Positions 37,130 to 45,471 of a stretch of DNA of 64,000 bases are shown one piece after another. A model generated the notes under the pieces. The model had not been told where the DNA came from, did not search any database, and saw only the letters and a list, made by a program, of their open reading frames with translations. Made by a program: the position numbers and the translations under genes. The stretch comes from Mesorhizobium sp. J428 (GTDB taxonomy: Bacteria; Pseudomonadota; Alphaproteobacteria; Rhizobiales; Rhizobiaceae). Location of the stretch: NCBI RefSeq assembly GCF_024699925.1, contig NZ_JAJOMX010000001.1, forward strand, positions 2,952,001 through 3,016,000. The letters run 5' to 3'. Within the stretch, counting starts at the first letter, position 1. Each line of letters opens with the position of its first letter.

Positions 37130-37497
37130 GTGCGCCGTTCGTGGTTCCGAGTCGGCAGCCGGGCGTCTATCGGTGACCGGCATCCGATATCAGTGTCGGG
37201 CAAGACAGCAGTCATTGTCGACGACGGCGAGGCGACGGGAACGACCATGAAAATGGCGGCCCGTGCCCTGAAACGACGTTCGCCTGGCGAAATCGTCGTA
37301 GCGCTTCCGGTCGCACCACCAGAAGTCGTGGAGGAATAGGTACGAGAAACAATCAGGATCGTGTGCCTCGACCAACCTGTGCGTTTTTTGCCTTGGGCTT
37401 TCGCTATCACGACTTCACACAGCTCACCGACGAAGAGGTCATACGGCTCCCGCGGGACCACGTGCGTAACCACACGGTGTCCGCAGCTGCTACTTGA
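37130..37497 (+). pseudogene. phosphoribosyltransferase-domain remnant
   Basis: The PRPP-binding motif is seen as GKTAVIVDDGEATGTTMKMA, followed by RSPGEIVVALPVAPPEVVEE and a stop at 37337-37339. The family tail continues in other frames: VCLDQPVRFF, then FALGFRYHDFTQLTDEEVIRL, ending at TGA 37495. The N-terminal half is missing. PRTase proteins of this kind often accompany small heat-shock proteins in stress islands, so this is likely the old neighbour of the hsp20 fragment. Confidence 0.7.
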
Positions 37498-37530
37498 CCA
37501 ACTACGGAATCCCCGCCGAGACTCTACAGT

Positions 37531-38469
37531 CTAAACAGCACTACGGTGCGCGAGATCGCGCGGCGAGATACCGTATTTGCGCCTGAACAACGTCGAGAAG
37601 TGCGCGGAACTGTTGAAGCCGAGATCGTAGGCGACGGCGGTGATGGTTCGGTGGTCGCCGCGCGCCAGACGGTTATAGGCAAGTTGCAGACGGCGGCTCC
37701 AGATCCACTCCGATGCGGTCATCTCGCTTCCTTCGAAGAGCATATGGAGATGGCGCAGCGAAACACCGTTGGCGACGGCGATGCGCTCAAGCGTCAGGTC
37801 GTGCTCGCCTATATGGGCTTCGATCCAATTCTGGACCGAGAGGAGCCGTGCCTTTCTGACGGAGCCGTCGGCCAACGGCGCGTCGTCCGGACCCGACTGC
37901 AGCGTGAGCGCGAGCATGTCCATCAGTCGGTCGCCAAGGCCGGCGCGGATCCCTTCACCGAGTTTCGAACCTTCCGTCGCGAGCGAGGCGCAGAACTCGG
38001 TCGCGATACGGCCAAGGCCCTGAGTGGTGTTGATGAGGGCCGAGACCGGAATCTTGTCCTTGTCGAAACGGCTGGCGAAGTCGTCGCGAGGAAGTTCGAG
38101 ATAGAAGGAGCGGGCCTCGCCGTGGCACTGCAATTCGTAGAGTTCGCTGGCGCAGAAGATGGCACCGCGGGCGGCATTCGACCGCAGCGTCGAACCCCGC
38201 TGGATGACACTGAAATTGCCGCTATGGACGAGTTGCAGATAGTAGCAGTCCTTGTCGAGGCGGGCGATGTGGTGGCGATTGCGTCGAATGCGCTGCTCGG
38301 AGAGAAGAATATCGGTCATGACGACCTCTCCGAACCGGGCCTCGCGTATGAAGCCTCGGTAGTCCTCCGGCCTGGTCGCGGCCACGTCGACATTGACGTA
38401 GACGTCGCAGATGGCGTCTCGCCACGCTGCGTAGCGCTCTGCCTGCGGCAGGCTCTGCGTATCGAACAT
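37531..38469 (-). CDS. AraC-family transcriptional regulator
   Basis: About 312 aa from ATG 38469 (MFDTQSLPQAERYAAWRDAI); GTG 38538 upstream is an alternative. The N-terminal AraC-binding-like domain (cupin, 'WRDAICDVYVNVDV') is followed by two HTH motifs near the C-terminus: LTLERIAVANGVSLRHLHMLF and ITAVAYDLGFNSSAHFSTLFRRKYGISP, the second being the family signature. It is divergent from the ABC operon at 38715 and is its probable activator. Confidence 0.88.
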   Translation of the reverse strand: MFDTQSLPQAERYAAWRDAICDVYVNVDVAATRPEDYRGFIREARFGEVVMTDILLSEQRIRRNRHHIARLDKDCYYLQLVHSGNFSVIQRGSTLRSNAARGAIFCASELYELQCHGEARSFYLELPRDDFASRFDKDKIPVSALINTTQGLGRIATEFCASLATEGSKLGEGIRAGLGDRLMDMLALTLQSGPDDAPLADGSVRKARLLSVQNWIEAHIGEHDLTLERIAVANGVSLRHLHMLFEGSEMTASEWIWSRRLQLAYNRLARGDHRTITAVAYDLGFNSSAHFSTLFRRKYGISPRDLAHRSAV

Positions 38470-38714
38470 CAGGTCCAAGGGCCCCTCCACCCGAGAACAA
38501 ATCCCACCGGGCGACGGCGGCTCCTCCCGAGCCGCCACAATCCCAGTCGATCAAGAAAGCTTATCCCTCGCAAGGGAAGGCGTCCAGCGGCAGCGGCGTC
38601 TGCGCTCTCAGAGAAAAGCTTTGCGTGGACGTGAAAGAAGCAGGTTCGAAGCGTCGCTAGCTTGCACCCGTCCGGCGGTTCCGATCGCTGGCGCCGTCTT
38701 TGGGAGGAGCGGAT

Positions 38715-39689
38715 ATGCAGGTGTTCGGCCGGCTGAGCCAAGAGCAGATCGTCTTCGGCCTGGCGCTGCTCCTCTGCGTCGGGTTCGCAATTGCCCTGCC
38801 CGGCTTTCTGACCGCCAACAACGTGCTGAACCTGGTGCGGAGCGTGTCGATCCTCGGCATCCTCGGCGTGGCCATGGGCCTTGTGGTCATCGGCCGCGGC
38901 ATCGACCTGTCTCTCGTCGCGCTGATGGCAATCTCGGTGGCCTGGACGCTGAGCATGATCGCGGGAGGGATGCCGCTGCCGCAGGCGATCGCCATCGGGC
39001 TTGCCTTCAGCGTGGCGATCGGTGCGCTGAACGGCTGGTTCGTAGCCTATGTCGAAATCCCTGCGATCTTCGCGACCCTCGCCATGGGCACACTGGTCTA
39101 CGGGTTCGGCCGCTACTTCCTGTTCGATCTCGACGTCGTCTACATGCCCCCAGCCGGCGGGCCGCTCCTGTGGCTCGGACAGGGTACGGTGTTCGGCGTT
39201 CCGGTGCCGATCTACCTGTTCGCAGGCGTGTGCCTGGCCGGCCACGCCTTTCTCCGCTTCGCGAAGTCCGGACGCTATCTTCGCGCCGTCGGCGACAACA
39301 TGCTCGCCGCGCGCATCACCGGCGTGCCGACACGGCCGACGGTCGTGATGCAATACGTGCTCTCCTCGCTGATCGGCTATCTCGCCGGCATCATCACGGC
39401 CGCCTCGGTGGCCTCGATGAACACGCGCGTCGCGATCTCGACCTATGTCTACGACGTGATCCTGGTCGTCGTGCTCGGCGGCATCGGCCTGTCCGGCGGC
39501 AAGGGTGGCATCCGCAACGTCATCGTCGGCACGCTCCTGATCGGCGTACTGCTCAACGGCATGACGATCATGGACATCCAGCACACCGTCCAGAACGTGA
39601 TCAAGGGCGCGATCCTGCTCACGGCCATCGTCATCGACACGATCCTGAACCCCCGCGACGAGCAGACCGCTCAGCAGGGCGACATCTAG
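38715..39689 (+). CDS. ribose/xylose-type ABC transporter permease
   Basis: 324 aa, eight to ten hydrophobic segments, RbsC-type features: LGVAMGLVVIGRGIDLSLVALMAIS, AFLTTL-like EIPAIFATLAMG, RAVGDNMLAARITGVP and VVVLGGIGLSGGKGG. ATG 38715 follows gggagg; an upstream ATG at 38700 is possible. It is the first gene of the operon and pairs with the permease domain of the fusion protein at 40772. Confidence 0.88.
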   Translation: MQVFGRLSQEQIVFGLALLLCVGFAIALPGFLTANNVLNLVRSVSILGILGVAMGLVVIGRGIDLSLVALMAISVAWTLSMIAGGMPLPQAIAIGLAFSVAIGALNGWFVAYVEIPAIFATLAMGTLVYGFGRYFLFDLDVVYMPPAGGPLLWLGQGTVFGVPVPIYLFAGVCLAGHAFLRFAKSGRYLRAVGDNMLAARITGVPTRPTVVMQYVLSSLIGYLAGIITAASVASMNTRVAISTYVYDVILVVVLGGIGLSGGKGGIRNVIVGTLLIGVLLNGMTIMDIQHTVQNVIKGAILLTAIVIDTILNPRDEQTAQQGDI

Positions 39690-39716
39690 AGCCAAGTCAA
39701 CAATGGGAGGAAGACC

Positions 39717-40715
39717 ATGCGACTGATCAAGACAGCAGCACTCGCCGCGGTGCTCGCGTTGTGCGGCGGGACCATTCATGCACAGGAGGGTATCGACGAC
39801 CCGACCCGCGCACCGTACTACGATTCCTTTGTCGGCAAGAAGGTCGCCTACGTTCCCGTGGCGATGGGGTTTGACTTGACGGAGGGCTGGGCAGCTGGCC
39901 TGAAGGAAGCGCTGGAACCGCTGGGCGTGACCTTCGACATCCGGGATCCGAACTGGTCTACGGATGCCGGCGCGCAGGCGATCACAACCCTGATCGCCGA
40001 GAAGCCGGACGTCATCGTGGTGCACAATCCCGACGTCCAGTCCTATGCCCGCCTTTTGAAGAAGGCCGAAGAGGCCGGCATCTACGTGGTGCAGGTGAAC
40101 ATGCGTTCGAGCTACTCGACCGACGTGTTCGTCGGCGCGGACTATGTCGGCATGGGTCAGCAGATCGGCGAACGGCTGGTAGAGGTCTGCTCGCCGTCCA
40201 AGGGCGGTTCTGGCAAGGTGGCCATTACCCAGGGCGTGCTGACCGCAGCGGCCTCAATCTACCAGATGCAGGGCATCAAAAACGTCCTGTCGAAGCATCC
40301 CGAGATCCAGCTCGTTTCCAACCAGGCGGCGGACTGGGACGCGACCAAGGCCAAGAACATCGCCGCGACCGTGATCCAGCAGCATCCGGATCTGTGCGCC
40401 ATCACCGGATTCTGGGATGTGATGGACGTCGGCACGGCGGCGGCGATCAAGGAGTCGGGCAAGAATGTCTACCTGCTAACGCAGGGTGGTGGAAACCGGA
40501 TGGTCTGCGACGGCCTCGCCAACGGCACCTATTCGGAATCCGTGGTCTACTTCGTGCCCGGCCAGGCCCGCGACATGGCGACCATGATCAAGCAGCTGCT
40601 GCAGCTGAAACAGCCCGCCGGCACCACCAAGACGACGCTGTTCACGCCGCTTATTTTCCTGCGCAAGGACAACATGACGGCGGCGTCGTGCTGGGACATG
40701 CCCACCAAGGGCTGA
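39717..40715 (+). CDS. sugar-type ABC transporter substrate-binding protein
   Basis: 332 aa with signal peptide MRLIKTAALAAVLALCGGTIHA. Periplasmic-binding-protein type I fold (LacI/RbsB-like): KKVAYVPVAMGFDLTEGWAAG, EKPDVIVVHNPDVQSYARLLKKAEEAGI, KVAITQGVLTAAASIYQMQG and DLCAITGFWDVMDVGTAAAI. It binds the imported ligand in the periplasm. An aaggg-like site is poor, but 'gggaggaag' lies eight bases before ATG. Ligand unknown. Confidence 0.9.
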   Translation: MRLIKTAALAAVLALCGGTIHAQEGIDDPTRAPYYDSFVGKKVAYVPVAMGFDLTEGWAAGLKEALEPLGVTFDIRDPNWSTDAGAQAITTLIAEKPDVIVVHNPDVQSYARLLKKAEEAGIYVVQVNMRSSYSTDVFVGADYVGMGQQIGERLVEVCSPSKGGSGKVAITQGVLTAAASIYQMQGIKNVLSKHPEIQLVSNQAADWDATKAKNIAATVIQQHPDLCAITGFWDVMDVGTAAAIKESGKNVYLLTQGGGNRMVCDGLANGTYSESVVYFVPGQARDMATMIKQLLQLKQPAGTTKTTLFTPLIFLRKDNMTAASCWDMPTKG

Positions 40716-40723
40716 CGCATAGC

Positions 40724-40745
40724 GCGGGCGGCCATGGCCGCCCGC
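40724..40745. promoter_or_regulatory. 22-base perfect palindrome between binding protein and permease genes
   Basis: GCGGGCGGCCA-TGGCCGCCCGC, fully self-complementary, nine bases after the binding-protein stop and 27 bases before the fused permease. As RNA it forms a very stable stem. In binding-protein operons such stems commonly raise the level of binding-protein mRNA over the downstream permease mRNA. Confidence 0.55.
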
Positions 40746-40771
40746 TTCCCTCCTGAACCAGGCAGACAAAC

Positions 40772-42886
40772 ATGGCCGTATCCGACCAGATCGTGCGCTG
40801 GCGCTATCGCCTCGTACCCGATCATCTCCTTGGCGAGATCCTGACGAAACGCTGGGTCGATAACGCGATCCCGGTCCTGATCCTGATCGTGGTGGCGGCC
40901 GTGTTCGGCTGGCTCATCCCCGACTTTTTCTCGGCGGCCGGCATTTCGAGCCTGATGCGGCAATGGGGCGAGTTCACCCTGATCGCGCTCGCGCTAATGA
41001 TCGTCATGGTGGCGGGCGGTATCGATCTCAGCGTCGGCTCGACCTTCGCGCTGGGCAACATCGTGGCGCTGACGCTGATCACGGTGGCGGGATGGTCGGT
41101 GCCGGCGGTGATCGCGGCGACGCTCGCTTGCGGTGCCTTGGTCGGCCTCGTCAACGGCGTGCTGGTCGGCTACCTACGCCTGCGAGCGTTCCTGACGACA
41201 CTGGTGACGCTGATCATCGTGCGCGCCATCGTCGACATGCTGCTGCTCAAATATTCCGTGGCGATCGCGGCCGGGTTCGTCGACTCCGACCTGTGGTACT
41301 ACTTCGGAGAGGGCGATGTGCTCGGCGTTCCGTTCAGCGTCGCGACCGCCCTTGTGCTTGCGCTCGTCGCACACCTCGTTCTAAGCCGCAGCCGCGTCGG
41401 CTGGCACGTGCTCGCCGTCGGCGGGTCGCGCCGCTCGGCGCACAATGTCGGCATCCCGGTGCGGCGGATCATCTGTCTGACCTATGTCGTATCGGGCACG
41501 CTGGCTGCACTCTCCGGCGTTCTTTTCGCCTCGCGGCTCGGCGGAGCGGGGGCCGATACGGGCGTGGGTCTTGAGATAGCCGCTCTCACGGCGGCGGTGC
41601 TCGGCGGCAACAGTCTCGGCGGCGGCAGGGGATCTGCCGCTAAAGCGATCATCGGCGCCATCATCGTCATGATCATGGTCAACGGGCTCGTCAGGCTCGG
41701 CGTCACCCGCGGCGGCAGCTCTCTGCTGCTCGGCATGGTGCTCCTTGCGGCGGTGGCGATCGACGTCCGCTGGCTCAAGAACCGCCACAAATTCCTGTCC
41801 AAGGTCTACGTGTCTCCGACCTATTCGGAACTGCCGGAGGCACCGGCGACATCTGGCTCGTCGCCCTATGCTCTGAACGACCGGCTGCGGCCGGTGGAAG
41901 CGATCGGGCTCGACCAGATCGACGGACCGGAGGATGTTATCCTCGACGAGGACGACCATATCTATGTCGGCAACCGCACCGGCGACATCGTGCGCTTCCT
42001 GGCGCCCGACTACAGCCGCCAGGAGGTCTTCGCCCATGTCGGCGGGCGGCCGCTCGGCATGGCCTTTGCGAAGGACGGGGCGCTGCTTGTCTGCATCGGC
42101 GGCATGGGACTCTACAGTATCGGGCGCGACCGCTCGATCCGGAAACTCACCGATGAGACCAACCGGTCCTGGTTCTCCGTGATCGACGATTCCCGGCTGC
42201 GGCTGGCCGACGATCTCGACATCGCGGCCGATGGTCGCGTGTTCTTCAGCGAGGCGACGGTGCGCTACGAGATGCACGAATGGCCGGTCGACTGCCTCGA
42301 ATCGCGCGGCAACGGGCGCATCATCTGCTACGATCCGAACACGGGAACGACGCGCACCGTCATCAAGAACCTGCTGTTCCCCAATGGCATCTGCATGATG
42401 CATGACGGGCAGTCCTTCCTGTTCGCCGAGACCTGGGCCTGCCGCATCAGCCGCTACTGGTTCGACGGGCCTAAGAAGGGCACGGTGCAGGTGGTCATCG
42501 CCGACCTGCCGGGCTATCCCGACAACATCAATCGGGCTTCCGACGGCACCTACTGGCTGGCGCTTGTGGGCATCCGTACGCCCTCGCTCGACCTTGCGCT
42601 GAAAATGCCTGGCTTCCGCCGCCGCATGGCCCGGCGCATTGCGCCCGACGAATGGCTCTACCCCAACATCAACACCGGCTGCGTGGTCCGTTTCGACGAA
42701 ACCGGGCGCATCATCGAGACACTGTGGGACTTCGGCGGCGAGAACCATCCGATGATCACCTCGATGCGCGAGCACAAGGGGCACCTCTACATCGGCGGCA
42801 TCCTGAACAACCGCGTCGGCAGGCTGAAACTCGACGGCATGGACCCGGCCTGGAGCGGCATCGACTCATACTGGAGGCGGACATGA
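40772..42886 (+). CDS. ABC permease fused to a strictosidine-synthase/SMP-30-like beta-propeller
   Basis: 704 aa in one uninterrupted frame. Residues 1-340 are an RbsC-type permease (ALMIVMVAGGIDLSVGSTFALG, HVLAVGGSRRSAHNVGIPV, AALTAAVLGGNSLGGGRGS). After a linker (341-375) residues about 376-704 form a six-bladed propeller of the strictosidine synthase/SMP-30/gluconolactonase superfamily: GPEDVILDEDDHIYVG, ADDLDIAADGRVFFSEAT, LFPNGICMMHDGQSFLFAET, LPGYPDNINRASDGTYWLAL and MITSMREHKGHLYIGG. RbsC-type permeases end in the cytoplasm, so the propeller should face the cytosol. The likely role is a lactonase or ester-hydrolase step coupled to import, or a regulatory sensor. The stop overlaps the next ATG (ATGA). 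Confidence 0.88.
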   Translation: MAVSDQIVRWRYRLVPDHLLGEILTKRWVDNAIPVLILIVVAAVFGWLIPDFFSAAGISSLMRQWGEFTLIALALMIVMVAGGIDLSVGSTFALGNIVALTLITVAGWSVPAVIAATLACGALVGLVNGVLVGYLRLRAFLTTLVTLIIVRAIVDMLLLKYSVAIAAGFVDSDLWYYFGEGDVLGVPFSVATALVLALVAHLVLSRSRVGWHVLAVGGSRRSAHNVGIPVRRIICLTYVVSGTLAALSGVLFASRLGGAGADTGVGLEIAALTAAVLGGNSLGGGRGSAAKAIIGAIIVMIMVNGLVRLGVTRGGSSLLLGMVLLAAVAIDVRWLKNRHKFLSKVYVSPTYSELPEAPATSGSSPYALNDRLRPVEAIGLDQIDGPEDVILDEDDHIYVGNRTGDIVRFLAPDYSRQEVFAHVGGRPLGMAFAKDGALLVCIGGMGLYSIGRDRSIRKLTDETNRSWFSVIDDSRLRLADDLDIAADGRVFFSEATVRYEMHEWPVDCLESRGNGRIICYDPNTGTTRTVIKNLLFPNGICMMHDGQSFLFAETWACRISRYWFDGPKKGTVQVVIADLPGYPDNINRASDGTYWLALVGIRTPSLDLALKMPGFRRRMARRIAPDEWLYPNINTGCVVRFDETGRIIETLWDFGGENHPMITSMREHKGHLYIGGILNNRVGRLKLDGMDPAWSGIDSYWRRT

Positions 42887-43978
42887 TCGGCTCGCTTTCG
42901 CGCGCAATCGACAACCTGTTCGGGCGCGGCGACGCCGCCGTCACCGTCCCGCCGCTGGATGGCGCGATGCGGCCCAACCGTGCGCTCGACGAAGCGGACT
43001 GGCGCTCGCCGCTGGCTGATGTCGATTGTCTGGCAGTGCAGGACCGCGCCCTCGTCGCTTCGTCCGGCAACACGCTCCATGTGCTCGGGCAGGACGGACG
43101 CTGGTCGCCGCGCAAGAGCCATGCCGGCCAGATCGTGTGCATCGCGCCCGCAGGGCACGACGGCCTGGCCGTGGCCAAGGACGACGGCGAGATCGTGATC
43201 GACGGCGGTGCGTTCGACGGGCGACGCTACCGTGCGGACGCGGCGGCTCGCTGCATCACCGCGATGGTTTATGCCGACGGCGCGCTGTTTGTCGCGAACG
43301 GTTCCGCGACCAACGCCGCGGGTTATTGGCAGAAGGATCTGCTCGAGCGGAACGCATCGGGCAGCGTGTGGCGGATCGATCTCGCAAGCGGCGAAAGCAG
43401 GCAGGTCGCCGCCGGTCTCGCCTGGCCGGCCGGGCTCGCGCCTGACGCCCAGTCGCTGGTGGTCTCCGAAGCATGGAAGCATCGGCTCGTCCGCATAGGC
43501 GCCAACAGCGGCGGGCAGCCTCGGCCGGTACAGATCGATCTTCCGGGATATCCCGGCCGGCTCTCGCCCGCGGCAGGCGGCTGGTGGCTGGCAATGTTCG
43601 CGCCGCGCAGCCAGCTCGTCGAATTCGTTCTGCGCGAGCCGGCCTACCGCAAACGCATGATGGCCGAAGTGCCGCGCGAGTACTGGGTCGTGCCGAAACT
43701 TAAGTCGGGACGCAGCTATTACGAGCCGCTGCAGGGCGGCGGTGTGAAGCATCTCGGCTTGTTGAAACCTTGGGCGCCGACCATGTCGTTCGGCATGTGC
43801 GTCGGGCTCGACCAGGCCTTCCAGCCGCGGCTCAGCCTCCAGAGCCGGGCGGACGGCAAGCACCCATGGCATCACCAGCGTGGTCGAAGATGAGGGGATG
43901 GTCTATGCGGCCGCGCGAGGCGATGGCGCCGTCGTGCGCTTCGCGCCGCCGGCGAGCTCCGTCGGAGGCGCAGCATGA
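42883..43978 (+). pseudogene. second SMP-30/strictosidine-synthase-like propeller protein, frameshifted near the end
   Basis: ATG 42883 overlaps the fusion-gene stop. The protein (about 364 aa repaired, no signal peptide, so cytoplasmic) has weaker propeller repeats: ADVDCLAVQDRALVAS, ITAMVYADGALFVAN, AWPAGLAPDAQSLVVSEAWKHRL and LPGYPGRLSPAAGGWWLAMF. At about 43860 an extra base diverts the frame; the true tail, THGITSVVEDEGMVYAAARG and VVRFAPP, continues to TGA 43976-43978 and overlaps the ATPase ATG. Total length 1096 nt is a net +1. As read, it ends at 43893 and loses the closing blade strand. It probably acts with the fused propeller. Confidence 0.75.
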
Positions 43979-45471
43979 TACCGATCGTCGAAGTCCGGAA
44001 CGCGACCAAGGAGTATCGCGGCGTGCCGGCGGTGAAGGACGTTTCGTTTACGCTGCATCGCGGCGAGGTGCACGCGCTGCTGGGAGAGAATGGCGCCGGC
44101 AAGTCGACGCTGACGAAGATGATCGCCGGCGTGGTGGAGCCGACCGCGGGCGAAATCTGGATCGACGGCGCGAAGGCCGAGCTCAGTTCCCCGTCCGAGG
44201 CACTCGGCCGCGGCATTGCGATGGTCTACCAGGAAACAAGCCTGGTGCCGTCGCTGACGGTGGCGCAGAACATCTATCTGACGGACGCCAAGCGCTTCCA
44301 CCGGCTGCGCGGCATCTACATCGCCGGCCAGCAGTTCCTGCAGTCGCTCAACTTCCACGTCGATCCGACCGCGATGGTCTCCGCCCTGGGAGCCGGGCAG
44401 AAGCAGATGGTGGAGATCGCGCGCGCCGTCCACCACAATGCGCAGGTCATCATCTTCGACGAACCGACAGCAACGCTGACGCCCGAAGAGAAGCACCAGT
44501 TCTTCTCGCTGGTGGAGCGGCTCAAGCTGCGGGGCGTGTCGATCATCTTTATCAGTCATGCTCTCGAGGAAGCCTTGACGATCGCCGACCGCATCACCGT
44601 CATGCGCGACGGCGAGCACGTCGTCACCGACGTCGCCGCGGCCTTCGACCGAGAGAAGATCGTCCGCGCCATGGTTGGCCGGACGCTCAGCAACGAGCTC
44701 TACGGCTCGCTGGAAGGGCGGCGCATACGTGCCGCCGGCGCCAAGGTGTTGAGCGTGCAGAACCTGTCGATGGGCAGCATGGTGCGCAACACGTCCTTCT
44801 CCATCTTTGCGGGGCAAATCACCGGCGTGTTCGGGCTGATCGGATCGGGACGTACCGAGACCGCCAAGGTGGTGGCCGGCGTGCTCAAGCGCGACCTGTT
44901 TCACGGCGGCCAGGTACGGCTCGACGGACGGCCCGTGCGCTACAGGGTGCCGCGTCCGGCTGTGCGGGACGGCATCATCTACGTCACCGAGGACCGCAAG
45001 GTCGAAGGCTTCTTCGAGACGATGTCGATCGCCGAGAACATCCATCTCGGTGCGATCGCAGGCGGGCGGACGAAGTCGTCGTCCGTGTCGATGGCGGAGA
45101 TGCGCGCGATCGCCCAGGAATGGATCACCGCGCTCAACGTGAAGGCGATCAATGCCGACGCAAAGGTCATCGAGCTGTCCGGCGGCAATCAGCAGAAGGT
45201 CGTGGTCGCCAAGGCGCTGGTGCAGAAGCCGCGCGTGATCATCTTCGACGAGCCTACCCGGGGCGTCGACGTCGGTGCCATCGCGGAGATCCATCAGCTG
45301 ATCAATCGACTTGCCGACGACGGCATCGCGGTGATGGTGATCTCCTCCTACCTGCCGGAGGTCCTGCAGCTTTCCGACCGAATCCTCGTCTGCAGGCAGG
45401 GGCGGATCGTCGAGGAATTCGACGGCCACAAGGCCGACGAGGAGACGATCATGTATGCGGCGGTCCACTGA
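43975..45471 (+). CDS. RbsA-type sugar ABC ATPase, two nucleotide-binding domains
   Basis: 498 aa. Domain 1: Walker A GENGAGKST, Q-loop MVYQETSLVPSL, signature-like LGAGQKQ, Walker B VIIFDEPTATLT. Domain 2 has the degenerate Walker A GLIGSGRTE typical of RbsA/XylG, signature LSGGNQQK and Walker B VIIFDEPTRGVDVG. It energises the two permeases upstream. Its ATG overlaps the propeller stop, and its stop overlaps the next ATG, so the operon is translationally coupled throughout. Confidence 0.9.
   Translation: MIPIVEVRNATKEYRGVPAVKDVSFTLHRGEVHALLGENGAGKSTLTKMIAGVVEPTAGEIWIDGAKAELSSPSEALGRGIAMVYQETSLVPSLTVAQNIYLTDAKRFHRLRGIYIAGQQFLQSLNFHVDPTAMVSALGAGQKQMVEIARAVHHNAQVIIFDEPTATLTPEEKHQFFSLVERLKLRGVSIIFISHALEEALTIADRITVMRDGEHVVTDVAAAFDREKIVRAMVGRTLSNELYGSLEGRRIRAAGAKVLSVQNLSMGSMVRNTSFSIFAGQITGVFGLIGSGRTETAKVVAGVLKRDLFHGGQVRLDGRPVRYRVPRPAVRDGIIYVTEDRKVEGFFETMSIAENIHLGAIAGGRTKSSSVSMAEMRAIAQEWITALNVKAINADAKVIELSGGNQQKVVVAKALVQKPRVIIFDEPTRGVDVGAIAEIHQLINRLADDGIAVMVISSYLPEVLQLSDRILVCRQGRIVEEFDGHKADEETIMYAAVH

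Noticed and set aside
38469..40025. 518-codon minus-strand frame covering the permease and binding-protein genes
   Set aside because: Asp/His/Gln-rich composition typical of an antisense frame; the + strand products have signal peptide, membrane helices and family motifs.
43903..45468. 521-codon minus-strand frame over the RbsA-type ATPase
   Set aside because: Shadow of a gene with all ABC motifs on the other strand.
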